From NCBI GenBank assembly GCA_026982695.1, contig JALSGS010000007.1:62001-126000 (forward strand): DNA of 64,000 bases, written 5' to 3'. The notes under the pieces were generated by a model. That model did no database searches. It was not told where the DNA came from and saw only the letters and a program-made list of their open reading frames with translations. The stretch's first letter is position 1. Each line of letters opens with the position of its first letter. Shown in pieces: positions 26,587-36,258 of this stretch. Made by a program: the position numbers and the translations under genes. The stretch is from Saprospiraceae bacterium (lineage in GTDB: Bacteria; Bacteroidota; Bacteroidia; Chitinophagales; Saprospiraceae).

Positions 26587-28233
26587 CTATTGCCCTACCA
26601 GCCACTGAGGATGTCGGAGATGGTGGTCTGTGACGCGCTGGAAGGCATGTGCCAGCTGTAATATTGTGGCTTCGTCGAGTAACTGACCGGTAAAAGTAAT
26701 ACTCACTGGTTTGCCATTGCGAAAGCCGGTAGGCACTACTACTGCCGGATGGCCAGTCAGGTTGGTGATGCGCAGATTAGACGAATGCCACGAAGGCGCC
26801 ACATAGGCTACGATGTCGTGCTGTTCGAACAGCTGTGCCATCTCTTCGATGAGTCGCGTGCGCAAGCGATTGGCCTGTATGTAGGCTACTGCAGGAATGA
26901 AGCGCGAAGCGCGAAACACGTTGGGCCAGGCATTGCGTATCTGGCGCACCAACAGGGTATCGCGATTGGTGCGCGTCAGCTCGTCAAAGGCAGCAGCGGC
27001 TTCCGCGTCGAGCACAAAGCGGATGGGGGGCAGCTCAGGCAAGGTGATAGGTACTAGCTCTACGCCGAGCTGGCGCAATGTCTCCAATGCCAGGCTGTCA
27101 TATGGCTTAAAAGGATAGGTGCGCGTGATCATGGCCGCCTCGTAGCCTACGCGCAGCCCCTCAAGTGGCTGTGTGGCATCGAAGGAAAAAGGTGCATCGT
27201 AAGTAGCTGCATCGGCTGGATCGCGACCGTGCAGCACATCGAAGACCAGCGCACAGTCTACTGCCGAGCGGCAGATGGGCCCCACTTTGTCCATGCTCCA
27301 GCTCAGAGCCATGGCGCCAGCTCTGCTCACGCGGCCAAAAGTAGGGCGTAGCCCCGTAGTGCCACATACAGTAGAGGGCGAAATGATTGATCCCAACGTT
27401 TCGGTGCCCAAGGCGAAGGGCAAGCAACCTGCTGCCACCGCCGAGGCCGAGCCGGCCGAAGAACCGCTCGAGCCCTCTTGAGGTGCCCATGGGTTGCGCG
27501 TCTTGCCACCAAACCACACATCGCCCCAAGCTAGTGCACCCATGCTGAGCTTGGCACACAGCACTGCCCCTGCCGAATCGAGCTTTTGTATTACGGTGGC
27601 GTCGTAGTCCAAGATTTGCTCTTTGTAGGGCATGGCTCCCCACGTGGTGGGATATCCCTTGGCAGCGAATAAGTCTTTGGCACCATAGGGGATGCCGTGT
27701 AAAGGCCCACGCCAAATGCCGCGTGCCAGCTCGGCGTCGGCGCGGCGCGCAGCGGCCAGTGCGCGCTCCTCAGTGAGCGTGACGACGAAGTGTAGGCTGT
27801 CGTCGTAGCGCTTGAGCCGGTCGAGGAAGAAGCGCGTCAGTGCTTCAGAGGTGATCTGACGGGTACGGATCAATTCGCTAAGTTGCATTACCGAGTAGAA
27901 AGCCAGCTCTTCGAGCTTTTCGGGTAAACGCACCTGCGGTGATGGCCCCCAATTGGGCGGTGGTGCTGCACGTGGCCATTCGAATTGGGCGGGAAATGGG
28001 CGAAATACGAGGCTGGGTGCCAACTCGTTGGGCAAAGTATGCGTGCGTAAGGATTCGTAGGCTTGTCGGTGCTGTTCGAGCTTGGGCAGCAATGAGTCGA
28101 TCTCTGTTAGCTCAAACTCTAACCCCAGTATTTTGGCGGCAGCCAATACGTCTGACCGCTCGATTTGCTGGCCCAGATAGGTGGTAGCAGCCCCCATACT
28201 GAAAACGACCACCCACCACAGTGCTTTTTTCAT
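26587..28233 (-). CDS. Amidase-signature family protein, membrane-anchored or exported
   Basis: The product has 548 aa. An N-terminal hydrophobic segment (KKALWWVVVFSMGAATTYL) suggests export or membrane anchoring, unlike GatA. The amidase signature is clear: GIPYGAKDLFAAKGYPTTWG with the catalytic Lys, and GSSGSSAGSASAVAAG containing the cis-Ser and nucleophile Ser, then GTETLGSIISPST. The substrate amide is unknown. It is the last gene of a minus-strand run starting with the GH13 glucosidase and lies 65 bp after the BNR lipoprotein gene. Confidence 0.85.
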   Translation of the reverse strand: MKKALWWVVVFSMGAATTYLGQQIERSDVLAAAKILGLEFELTEIDSLLPKLEQHRQAYESLRTHTLPNELAPSLVFRPFPAQFEWPRAAPPPNWGPSPQVRLPEKLEELAFYSVMQLSELIRTRQITSEALTRFFLDRLKRYDDSLHFVVTLTEERALAAARRADAELARGIWRGPLHGIPYGAKDLFAAKGYPTTWGAMPYKEQILDYDATVIQKLDSAGAVLCAKLSMGALAWGDVWFGGKTRNPWAPQEGSSGSSAGSASAVAAGCLPFALGTETLGSIISPSTVCGTTGLRPTFGRVSRAGAMALSWSMDKVGPICRSAVDCALVFDVLHGRDPADAATYDAPFSFDATQPLEGLRVGYEAAMITRTYPFKPYDSLALETLRQLGVELVPITLPELPPIRFVLDAEAAAAFDELTRTNRDTLLVRQIRNAWPNVFRASRFIPAVAYIQANRLRTRLIEEMAQLFEQHDIVAYVAPSWHSSNLRITNLTGHPAVVVPTGFRNGKPVSITFTGQLLDEATILQLAHAFQRVTDHHLRHPQWLVGQ

Positions 28234-28298
28234 AATCGATAGATTGTCGGGTGAAACGCGGTCTTAAAAATAGCGATCTGTGCCCACAAATTGCTGGC

Positions 28299-29528
28299 TT
28301 ACCGCAATTTTACCTTTGCAGTGCGCACTTGCGTGCCTTGATCCGTCACAGCTGTCCATGCCAGGTAGATGCGTTTGTCCACGCGTGCCAAGATGGGAAA
28401 CCCGCTTTGGCGCGAGGGATCGCTCTCGGCAAGTGCAAATAGTTCGCTCATATGACCTGAAGAGTCGAAAAAGCGAGCCATAATTTTGCCGCCAGGCGCT
28501 TCATCTTGGGCGTTGGGTACTTGTTGGAGCCAAGTAGCCATAGCACCTTGTCTATCGGGCAACCACACCACATCGACACGCCCCAAGGCCTGCCCCGTAT
28601 CGAGCCGCATTGGTTCGGACCATTGGCGACCTCCGTCTGATGAGAAGGCTGCCTGTACGCGTGCTTCGTTGTCGGCCATGGTGAACCAAACGATAACTAC
28701 TTGTTGGCCGTGAGCAGCCAAAGCGGGTCCATTGACGGGGCAGCCCGCGATGAGCCAGCCATCGTGATGAACCGCCAGTGGTTCGGCCCATCCTTGTGCA
28801 GTGTTGTAGCTGGTGAAGATATCTCTGATCTCCTCGGGCGAGCGGTCGCGCCAGGCGGCCAACGGCCCGGAGGACGTCCAAACAGCATCGGTTTGGCAGC
28901 AGTCGCAAGTGCGCGAATCGACAAGCGCTTCTTCGCTGAGGCGCCCTAAGCTGTCGAAGACAGCTGTGCGCACCGTCATAGGCCCACCATCGGGCGTCTG
29001 GCGGCCGTCGAGCCAAAAAGCCTGCATCTGGTTGTCGGGGCGAGGGAGTAAGGTGACAAAGCCGTGTTCGGCGGCAATACTGTCGCGATGAGGTACGAAC
29101 TCGATGGGCCAGCTGTGGCCACCATCATGAGAAATAGCTATGTGGACGTCGTATTCGTAGGTGCCTTCGCCGTGCATCTGTAGCCAGTGGGCAGCCATGG
29201 TATGCCCATCAGCGAACACGGCCAGCGAGGGAAAGTCGGCCCAGTTGACAAACCAGTTGTGACCGCGGGTCACCTCGCGTGGCTGTGCCCACTGGTTTTC
29301 CGACTCGAGCTGGGTCCACATGAGGACATCGGTAGTGTCGTTGAGGTATTCGACCCACGATAGATAGAGCTGGTCGTGGTGTGCGAAGAGGTTGGGTTGG
29401 CCGCCAGCATCGGAGGGAACTGTAATGGGGGTAAGCCCTTCAAAGTGAGGGAAAGAAGGTTGTGGAGTGCAGCTAGCCAGTAGCATAGATGCTATGGTGC
29501 TTGAGATTAAACATAAGTGTCTGTACAT
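28299..29528 (-). CDS. BNR/sialidase-like propeller lipoprotein
   Basis: The product has 409 aa; from the ATG at 29528 the signal peptide ends SMLLASC, so the mature protein is a lipoprotein. Asp-box (BNR) repeats are visible as SHDGGHSW and SSDGGRQWSEP, which mark a sialidase-type six-bladed propeller. I do not see enough of the sialidase arginine triad to claim the enzyme activity. It follows the TPR gene by 2 bp and is likely cotranscribed. Confidence 0.75.
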   Translation of the reverse strand: MYRHLCLISSTIASMLLASCTPQPSFPHFEGLTPITVPSDAGGQPNLFAHHDQLYLSWVEYLNDTTDVLMWTQLESENQWAQPREVTRGHNWFVNWADFPSLAVFADGHTMAAHWLQMHGEGTYEYDVHIAISHDGGHSWPIEFVPHRDSIAAEHGFVTLLPRPDNQMQAFWLDGRQTPDGGPMTVRTAVFDSLGRLSEEALVDSRTCDCCQTDAVWTSSGPLAAWRDRSPEEIRDIFTSYNTAQGWAEPLAVHHDGWLIAGCPVNGPALAAHGQQVVIVWFTMADNEARVQAAFSSDGGRQWSEPMRLDTGQALGRVDVVWLPDRQGAMATWLQQVPNAQDEAPGGKIMARFFDSSGHMSELFALAESDPSRQSGFPILARVDKRIYLAWTAVTDQGTQVRTAKVKLR

Positions 29529-29530
29529 CA

Positions 29531-29884
29531 TTATTCTTCAATTTGGAGGTTCATCTTGGCATTTTGCAATTCGGCAAGGGCGTGCGTGTCACCAGCGGCA
29601 CGCGCCTGTGCGATACCTCGATCGTACAGAGCCAGCGCTTCCTCTTTTCGTCCCTGACGGGCTACGAGGGCGGCGTAGTGGTACCACAGGCCTACGTAGT
29701 CAGGATGAGTTTTGGCCAGCTTGCTGTACCATTCCTCAGCTTTTGCGTCATTGCCGATGCGTTCGTACTCTTTGGCAATGGCAAAGAGCACAAAGGGGTC
29801 ATTGGATTGTTGATCGTAGAGTGTGAGCAAGTGTTCGAGCCGATTCATGAGCGATTTGGGTTTTTGCTTGCGCAAAACGATCAT
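29531..29884 (-). CDS. Small TPR-repeat protein
   Basis: The product of 117 aa begins with the ATG at 29884, which overlaps the stop of the upstream amidohydrolase gene as ATGA. Two to three tetratricopeptide repeats fill it (FVLFAIAKEYERIGNDAKAE, GLWYHYAALVARQGRKEEAL). There is no signal peptide. It is expected to mediate protein contacts in the cytoplasm. Coupled translation ties it to the propeller-amidohydrolase. Confidence 0.8.
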   Translation of the reverse strand: MIVLRKQKPKSLMNRLEHLLTLYDQQSNDPFVLFAIAKEYERIGNDAKAEEWYSKLAKTHPDYVGLWYHYAALVARQGRKEEALALYDRGIAQARAAGDTHALAELQNAKMNLQIEE

Positions 29885-32800
29885 TTGCCGCAGCTGCATT
29901 GGCTATGGGTATGGGTTTTGCCATAGCCCAAAAAGCTGCCATTGTAGCCGGGTATTTCGAAGTAAAAGCGCGTGCGTGGCCGATCGTAGTTGCCTATTTC
30001 GTTCATGGTGGCGGCATCGTACAGGCGGCCATTAATCATCGTGTAGCGCACGTACTCGCTGTGGTGGATGTCTTCGAGTGGGTTTTTGTCCAACACGATG
30101 AGATCGGCCAATTTACCGGGTTCCAGCGAGCCAATTTGGTGGTCCATGCCCAGGTAGCGGGCGCCATTGAGGGTGGCACAGCGCAAGGCCTCCATATTGC
30201 TCATGCCACCTTGTTGGAGCATCCACAGCTCCCAGTGGGCGCCCAACCCTTGCAGCTGGCCATGAGCCCCCAGATTGATGCGGATGCCGCGATCCAACAT
30301 CTTTTTGAGCTGGCGAGAGGTGAGGATATGCCCATTTTCGTATTCCTCTTCTGGGATCATAGTGCGGTGGCGGCTGCGTGCATCGACGATCTGACGGGGT
30401 GTAAAAGTCAGCAAGCGCTCTTTCTCCCATACATTGGTGTGCTGATACCAGTAGTATTCGCCACTGATCGACCCGTAGTTGACGATGAGAGTAGGTGTAT
30501 TGTGGGCGTCGGTATGTCGCCACAATTCGATGACGTCTTTGAACAGCGGCACTACAGGGATGTTGTGTTCGACGCCTGTATGACCATCTACGATCTGGGT
30601 CATGTTGTGGTAGAAAGTCGAGCCACCTTCGGGTACGACTAACATGCCCAACTCGCGTGCTGCTTGAATGACTTGCTGGCGCTGGTTGCGGCGCGGTTGG
30701 TTGTAGCTCTTGACCGAGAAGGCACCAAAGGCTTTGGTACGGCGTAGTGCTGAGCGGGCATCTTCCAGCGAGTTAATCACTGCCTTGAAGTCGCCATCAG
30801 CGCCGTAAAGGATGACGCCTGTACTGAAGAGGCGAGGTCCTACCATGTGACCTGCTTTAATCATTTCGCTTTGGCTAAAAATCATCTCAGAGTTAGAAGA
30901 TGGGTCGTGTGCAGTAGTGACGCCATAGGCCAGATTAGCATAGTATTCCCATTGTTTTTGTGGGCTGAGGCCATAGCGGAAGTTGCCCACGTGGGCGTGT
31001 ACATCGACTAGGCCAGGCATGATGGTTTTACCCGTGCAATTGATGATAGTAGCGCGCTTGGGAATGCGCACTTTTTCAGTGGGCCCCACCGCCACAATGC
31101 GGTTGCCTTCAACAACGAGCGTGCCTTCTTCGATGATTTCATCGCCGCGCATGGTGATGATGTGCGCGTGGGTAAAAGCAATGATGCCTTCAGGTTGGTC
31201 GGCAGGCAATATCAGGTGAACTTTGAGGCCGGTGCTGTCCATGGGGGGTACTGTGTCGCGTGCTCCTTGCAAGAAGCGGAAGCGCTCGCTGAGCTCGTCG
31301 TTAAAGTATTCGTTGCCCAGCGTCCAAAATAGCTTGCGGCTATCGGCTGACCAGTGGATGTTGTATCCGGCATCTCGTGCTACTTGTGCGATGGGTACGG
31401 CTTTGCTCTTTGACGACAGCTCGATGGGGTGCCCCGTTTTGGGAAATGGTGCCACATAGACCTTGTACAGTTCGGACCAGGCGATCCACTGGTTGTCGGG
31501 GCTGATAACAAAGCGCTGGGCGTATTTGCCTTGTGCGTGTTTGCGCTTATCGCTACCATCTAGCTTGACGCTGTAATACGATTTGGTGAGCTTGCCAAAC
31601 AGATAGCCTCCGGTCTGGTAGAATATGCGTTGACCGTCGGCACTAAACACAGGCCAGATGCCTTCTTCGCTCACCAATTTTGGGCTACCTCCTTCGACAG
31701 GTATGATGTAGATGCCTGGGTGCTCGCAGTAGGTATATCCTTGATGGGCATTGCCTCTTTCTTTTTGGTAGACAAGCCATTTGCCGTCAGGTGAGAAAGC
31801 AGGTGTGCGAAAGATACCCTTCTCAGTAGTGAGCTTGCGGGTGTGGCCTGTTGTCCAGTCCATCAGCATGATGGCGCCGGTGTGTTCGTCGTTCCAGGTG
31901 ACGTAGGCTAATGTTTTGCCATCAGGCGAAAAGGCGGGCTCAAACTCCAGATCAGTACCATGGGTGAGGCGCTGGGGCTGGCCATCGGGTAGATGTTTTT
32001 TCCACAGATATCCCGCTGCGTTGAACACAATCCATTGCTGGTCGGGAGAGGTGATGAGGTGGCGCAATACGTGCACTTCGAACGAGTCTCGGAAGGCATC
32101 GTTGCGGAAGCGCAGCGTCTGGGCTACTTGGGTGCGCACATCGACTTCAAAGGGGATGAGTTCATCTTTGCCGGTAGCCACCTCGATTTTGTGCAGCTTG
32201 CCATCCGACCAGATCACGATGTGCTGGCCGTCGGGTGTCCAGTCGAAGCCGGGAAAGGTGCCAAAGATAGCCCATGCCTCTTGTTGGTCTTTACTGAGGC
32301 GATCGTACACAGGCGTTTGTATGCCACTATATAGGTCATGTACGAACAGGACGGTGCGAGTGCGCACGCGGCGGATAAAGGCGAGCTTCTTGCCGTCAGG
32401 CGAGATCTGGGGGCGGCTAGCACTGCCCGGGCCCGTGATGATGTTTTTCACTTCACCTTTTTGCCGATCGTAGCGGCGCACTACGTAGATCTGTTTGTTG
32501 GGGTTTTTGTTGTATTGAAAGTGGCCGCCTGGATACATGTCTTCGCTGAAGTAGATATAGCGGCCATCTGGGTTGACAGTGGGCTCATTGACATCCTGTT
32601 GGTCGTTTTTGCGCTTGGTGAGCTGCAGTCCACTCCCTCCGCTGATGTGGTATAACCAAATTTCGCCAGCACCGAGCGAGCGCGTCGAGGTGAAGTGTTT
32701 GCGTGCCACGAAGTACTGGCCGTCAGGCATCCATTCGGCATTGTTCAACAGCCGAAAATCTTCGCGAGTTACTTGGCGGGGTTGGCTGCCGTCGGCATTC

Positions 32801-33156
32801 ATCACCCAGATATTGTCGGCACCACCAGCGTCGCTGGTGAAGAGGATTTTAGTGCCATCGGGCGAGAAGCGAGGCTGTACTTCCCAGGCGATGCCAGTGC
32901 GTAAGGGCGTCGCTTTACCGCCAGTTATGGGCATGGTGTAGATATCACCCAACAAGTCGAAGACTAGTGTTTGCCCATCAGGACTGACGTCCACATTCAT
33001 CCAGGTGCCTTCGTCGGTGGTAAAGGCTACTTTTTTCCAGTTCCAGCCTTCACCGGGTGGGTTGGTGATGTCCCATTCTTGTGCTTTGTCGCTTTGTGCG
33101 CTAAGTGCAGCAAGATGTAATAATATGAGTGCTAGGAGCAGAAATGTGCGATTCAT
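29881..33156 (-). CDS. PD40-propeller / amidohydrolase fusion protein
   Basis: The product has 1091 aa with a signal peptide from the ATG at 33156 (MNRTFLLLALILLHLAAL). Residues 40-640 carry TolB-like PD40 repeats, e.g. DVSPDGQTLVFDLLGDIY and FSPDGTKILFTSDAGG, forming one or two propellers. Residues 680-1060 are an M38-type metal-dependent amidohydrolase with PGLVDVHAHVGN (HxH metal ligands), GVTTAHDPSSN and the closing GSLEPGKLADLIVLDKNP. Fusions of this kind are known in Bacteroidota as imidazolonepropionase-like or peptidase-like hydrolases, with substrate unproven. It probably acts in the periplasm. Confidence 0.85.
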   Translation of the reverse strand: MNRTFLLLALILLHLAALSAQSDKAQEWDITNPPGEGWNWKKVAFTTDEGTWMNVDVSPDGQTLVFDLLGDIYTMPITGGKATPLRTGIAWEVQPRFSPDGTKILFTSDAGGADNIWVMNADGSQPRQVTREDFRLLNNAEWMPDGQYFVARKHFTSTRSLGAGEIWLYHISGGSGLQLTKRKNDQQDVNEPTVNPDGRYIYFSEDMYPGGHFQYNKNPNKQIYVVRRYDRQKGEVKNIITGPGSASRPQISPDGKKLAFIRRVRTRTVLFVHDLYSGIQTPVYDRLSKDQQEAWAIFGTFPGFDWTPDGQHIVIWSDGKLHKIEVATGKDELIPFEVDVRTQVAQTLRFRNDAFRDSFEVHVLRHLITSPDQQWIVFNAAGYLWKKHLPDGQPQRLTHGTDLEFEPAFSPDGKTLAYVTWNDEHTGAIMLMDWTTGHTRKLTTEKGIFRTPAFSPDGKWLVYQKERGNAHQGYTYCEHPGIYIIPVEGGSPKLVSEEGIWPVFSADGQRIFYQTGGYLFGKLTKSYYSVKLDGSDKRKHAQGKYAQRFVISPDNQWIAWSELYKVYVAPFPKTGHPIELSSKSKAVPIAQVARDAGYNIHWSADSRKLFWTLGNEYFNDELSERFRFLQGARDTVPPMDSTGLKVHLILPADQPEGIIAFTHAHIITMRGDEIIEEGTLVVEGNRIVAVGPTEKVRIPKRATIINCTGKTIMPGLVDVHAHVGNFRYGLSPQKQWEYYANLAYGVTTAHDPSSNSEMIFSQSEMIKAGHMVGPRLFSTGVILYGADGDFKAVINSLEDARSALRRTKAFGAFSVKSYNQPRRNQRQQVIQAARELGMLVVPEGGSTFYHNMTQIVDGHTGVEHNIPVVPLFKDVIELWRHTDAHNTPTLIVNYGSISGEYYWYQHTNVWEKERLLTFTPRQIVDARSRHRTMIPEEEYENGHILTSRQLKKMLDRGIRINLGAHGQLQGLGAHWELWMLQQGGMSNMEALRCATLNGARYLGMDHQIGSLEPGKLADLIVLDKNPLEDIHHSEYVRYTMINGRLYDAATMNEIGNYDRPRTRFYFEIPGYNGSFLGYGKTHTHSQCSCGK

Positions 33157-33236
33157 ACAGGATTTAGTTTTAAATGGTCGGATCGGGTGATAGCGCCTTG
33201 TCCGGGCGAAGGTAACATGGATTGTGAAAGAATCCA

Positions 33237-34886
33237 TTACGAGGCGATTTCCAACAGGCGTGCTTCCCAGGGGCGTAGTTCATCGCGTGCATCGGGTGGC
33301 ATGGGATAGTTGCCCAAGAGCCATCGGTACTCAGCAGGTACTAAGTCGGCTACTTCGCAAGGCGTACTGCTAAAGTTGAGCAGCACCAGATAGTGCCCAT
33401 CGGCATCGGCGCGCTCGTAGGCAAAGAGCTGTGCGTCGTGAGCGCGCAAAGGCAGGTAGTCTCCGTAGATAAGTGTGGGGTGGCTCTTGCGCAAGGCGAG
33501 CAGGTGGCGGTAGTAGTGAAAGATGGAATCGGAATCGGCTAGGGCCTTTTGCGCATTGAGGGTAGGGTAGTTTTCATGAACTTTGATCCATGGCGTGCCA
33601 GTGGTAAAGCCTGCGGCATGGGCATCAGACCACTGCATGGGCGTGCGCGCATTGTCGCGGCCATTGACTGCTGCGGCTTGTAGAAAGGCATCCAACGTGC
33701 CGCCCTGTTGCTGCCAGGCTTTCCACGCATTGTGAGCTTCGATGTCGCGCAACTCGTCGAGGCTATGCCAGGTAGCGTTGGTCATGCCCAGCTCGCTACC
33801 TTGATAGATACAGGGCGTGCCACGCATGGTGAGCAAGAGCGTAGCCAGAAGTTTGGCGGAAGCTTGATGGTAGGCACCGTCGTCGCCAAAGCGCGATACC
33901 ATGCGCGGAAAATCGTGATTGTCCAGTACGATGTTGATCCATCCCTGTTGGCCGATGGCTTGGTCCCAGCGATGGAATATGGCCTTGAAATCGGTCAGTT
34001 GCCATTGTATGGGATCAAAACGGCCGCCGGGCCCGAAATTGAGAAACATATGGTCGAAGTGGTAGAGTAGGTGCAGCTCATGCCGATCTTGGCCGACGTA
34101 GTCGAGACAATTTTTCGGGCTGATACCAATGCCTTCACCCAACGCCAACGCATCGTAATGGGCGAATACTTCCCGATGCATTTCCTGCAGATATTCGTGT
34201 ACGTGCGGACCATTGGCATATACTTCGCAAATAGTGCGCATCAGGTCATTGGCATCGCCATTTGGCCAGTCGGTACGCTTGGATATGAGCGGGATAACGT
34301 CGAGCCGAAAGCCATCCACGCCTTTGTCGAGCCAAAAGCGCATCGTGCGAAATATTTCGCGGCGGACCTGGGGGTTTTCCCAATTCAGGTCGGGCTGCTT
34401 GCGCGAAAAAAGATGTAGATAGTACTCGTCGGTTAGGGGATCGTGTTGCCAGGCACTACCACCGAAAAACGACTGCCAGTTGTTGGGTGGAGTAGGCTGC
34501 CAGAAGTAGAAATTGCGATAGGGATTGTCTTTGCTGCTACGGCTATGGACAAACCAGGGGTGTTCATCGGAGGTGTGGTTGACCACGATATCGAGCAATA
34601 CTTTTAGCCCGCATTGGTGCGCTTCGTGCAAAAGGCGCTCGAAGTCGGCCATAGTGCCGTATTCGGGCAAGATTTGCCGATAGTCAGAGATATCGTAGCC
34701 GTTGTCGTCGTTAGGCGATTGGAAAATGGGGCTGAGCCATAATACATCGACGCCCAGATAGACTAGGTAGTCCAGTTGGCTGATGATGCCTGGCAGGTCA
34801 CCAATGCCATCACCGTTGCTATCCATAAAGCTGCGCGGATAGATCTGGTAGATCACGGCTTCTTTCCACCACGTGCGGTTCATCAT
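33237..34886 (-). CDS. GH13 alpha-glucosidase / oligo-1,6-glucosidase
   Basis: A 549-aa cytoplasmic-type enzyme of glycoside hydrolase family 13 (subfamily 31/23-like). Motifs: WWKEAVIYQIYPRSFMDSNG, DIVVNHTSDEHPWF, GFRLDVIPL with the nucleophile Asp, LGEGIGI with the acid/base Glu, and VLDNHDFPRM with the transition-state Asp. It hydrolyses alpha-1,4 or alpha-1,6 bonds of small oligosaccharides. No signal peptide is seen. It is divergent from the Calvin-cycle operon across 658 bp and heads the run towards the amidohydrolase. Confidence 0.9.
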   Translation of the reverse strand: MMNRTWWKEAVIYQIYPRSFMDSNGDGIGDLPGIISQLDYLVYLGVDVLWLSPIFQSPNDDNGYDISDYRQILPEYGTMADFERLLHEAHQCGLKVLLDIVVNHTSDEHPWFVHSRSSKDNPYRNFYFWQPTPPNNWQSFFGGSAWQHDPLTDEYYLHLFSRKQPDLNWENPQVRREIFRTMRFWLDKGVDGFRLDVIPLISKRTDWPNGDANDLMRTICEVYANGPHVHEYLQEMHREVFAHYDALALGEGIGISPKNCLDYVGQDRHELHLLYHFDHMFLNFGPGGRFDPIQWQLTDFKAIFHRWDQAIGQQGWINIVLDNHDFPRMVSRFGDDGAYHQASAKLLATLLLTMRGTPCIYQGSELGMTNATWHSLDELRDIEAHNAWKAWQQQGGTLDAFLQAAAVNGRDNARTPMQWSDAHAAGFTTGTPWIKVHENYPTLNAQKALADSDSIFHYYRHLLALRKSHPTLIYGDYLPLRAHDAQLFAYERADADGHYLVLLNFSSTPCEVADLVPAEYRWLLGNYPMPPDARDELRPWEARLLEIAS

Positions 34887-34971
34887 TTCGTTTTCTGCTA
34901 CACGATTTGCTGGAAAGCGAAAATGATAAAATTGAATAAAATGTGAGTTGGAGTCAAAAATTTAGGTTGAT

Positions 34972-34988
34972 CACATTTGAGCAATGTG
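34972..34988. repeat. Palindrome in CBB upstream region
   Basis: CACATT and AATGTG are exact inverted repeats of 6 bp with TGAGC between. The size fits a dimeric regulator operator; it lies nearer to the GH13 gene (84 bp) than to the CBB operon (556 bp), so it may serve the glucosidase. Confidence 0.55.
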
Positions 34989-35375
34989 TCATATTGTGGG
35001 CGCCTGTACGCTGACTGAAGGTGTAGTTTGAAAGTCAGATTAGGGCACAGTCAGATGGCAAGCGAGTGTGTCGTCTATTGCTCATATGCCCGACGTACTC
35101 ATTGCTTTGTTCGCTTTTGTTGTTGGTGGTGATGGTGTGTTTGGTATTGATTGTCAAATTGTAGTGTGATTTTGTGCTAAACGATTAGGCGCAAATCACG
35201 TGGCGTTTAGTTAATTAATGTAAAGTGTGACTGTTTTGACATATTTCTTGTGTTTTAACTATTCGACAGATTATTGTCTCGGCAAAATTGTGACAGAATT
35301 GTTCACGGTAAATAACTTATATACAACCTATTAAATATAGGTGTCAAAGCTTTTCAGGGCAAGTTGAGTACAAAG

Positions 35376-35393
35376 TGTGTCACTTGTGTCACT
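35376..35393. repeat. Tandem 9-bp repeat upstream of cbbY-cbbL
   Basis: TGTGTCACT occurs twice head to tail with no gap, about 150 bp before the first operon gene. The spacing and position fit an activator site bound far upstream, as with sigma-54 activators, but this is an inference. Confidence 0.55.
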
Positions 35394-35544
35394 ATTTTGA
35401 CGCGTAAATAAGTGGTTTCTTTTTTTTTGTATTTTCTTTTCTTGTTGATCATCAGTTGATTACATGTGGTATTGGTATGATGAAGGAGAAAGTTGTGGCC
35501 TTCAGGGCATGGCTTTTGGCCCTTAAGAGGCAAATGCAAACGGC

Positions 35545-36258
35545 ATGGCAGCAGCTTTGAAAATGTTGGTTTGGGATGTAGATGGTACGATAGCGGACAC
35601 GGAGCGCTATGGACATCTACCAGCAGCCAACGAGGCGATGGCACAATTAGGACTCGACATCGAATGGAGCTGGGCAGAATTTCGCCGCATGATTGGTACT
35701 ATTCCTGGTAATGCCAACCGTTTGCGCCATGCACTGACCGAACGCGGTATGGGTGCCCGAGATATTGAAGAATACGTCAAGCGTTTTGAACCGCTGAAAA
35801 GAGAGCTGTATATCAACAAGTACTTGTATCGTGTAAAGCTGAGAGCTGGCGTGCGCGCATTGGTCGAGCAAGTGGTAAAGAGTGGCCTTCGGCTAGCTAT
35901 CATTTCTACATCGTATGAGTCGCAGATTGAGGCTTTGCTACAGGCGCTTTTGGCGGAGTTTCGCGAGCATTTTGAATACGTACTGGGTAAAGAGCACGGT
36001 TCGAAGACTAGGAGCAACGGCTTACTGCATCGGATGCTATTGGAGCGTACGGCTCTACTACCAAAAGAATTGATGATGATAGAAGATGCTGCTGACGGGC
36101 TGGAGGCAGCTGTAACCGCCCAAATACCAACGCTTGTGTGCTACAACGACTATACCAAAGGACATGACTTCCGTACCGCCTTGGCGGTAGTTCCTACACT
36201 CGAATCAATGACGCTGGACCAATTATTTACATTTCATCAAACCACTCAACAATTGTAA
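35545..36258 (+). CDS. cbbY: CbbY-like HAD phosphatase (xylulose-1,5-bisphosphate phosphatase)
   Basis: This 237-aa HAD hydrolase is the first gene of the CBB operon, ending 2 bp before cbbL. The catalytic motif [11 protein letters not shown] carries the nucleophile Asp11 and acid Asp13; IISTS is motif II, the Lys of [10 protein letters not shown] motif III, and EDAADGLEA motif IV. The ending YTKGHDF matches the CbbY signature YTxxxDF rather than phosphoglycolate phosphatases. CbbY removes xylulose-1,5-bisphosphate, a misfire product that inhibits RuBisCO. Tight coupling with cbbL fits this role. Activity is inferred from sequence and context. Confidence 0.82.
   Translation: MAAALKMLVWDVDGTIADTERYGHLPAANEAMAQLGLDIEWSWAEFRRMIGTIPGNANRLRHALTERGMGARDIEEYVKRFEPLKRELYINKYLYRVKLRAGVRALVEQVVKSGLRLAIISTSYESQIEALLQALLAEFREHFEYVLGKEHGSKTRSNGLLHRMLLERTALLPKELMMIEDAADGLEAAVTAQIPTLVCYNDYTKGHDFRTALAVVPTLESMTLDQLFTFHQTTQQL

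Larger units (their letters stand above)
34887..35544. promoter_or_regulatory. Upstream region of the CBB operon
   Basis: This 658-bp AT-rich region separates the GH13 gene from the Calvin-cycle operon. It contains a perfect palindrome CACATT-TGAGC-AATGTG (34972-34988), a tandem 9-bp repeat TGTGTCACT (35376-35384 and 35385-35393), and further GTGAC-type sites at 35225-35232 and 35288-35295. No exact TAnnTTTG is found on either strand. Two weak GG-N10-GC pairs (34998-35011 and 35518-35531) are the only sigma-54-like spacings. Promoter identity is unresolved. Confidence 0.5.

Noticed and set aside
26587-28233. GatA partner of gatB
   Set aside because: The protein has an N-terminal hydrophobic segment, lies 14 kb away in a run of extracytoplasmic hydrolases, and shows only general amidase motifs.
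35518-35531. Sigma-54 promoter of the CBB operon (GG-N10-GC)
   Set aside because: The spacing fits, but the -12 part reads AGGCA and not TTGCA, and the implied start would fall on the first codon of cbbY. Kept only as a weak hint.
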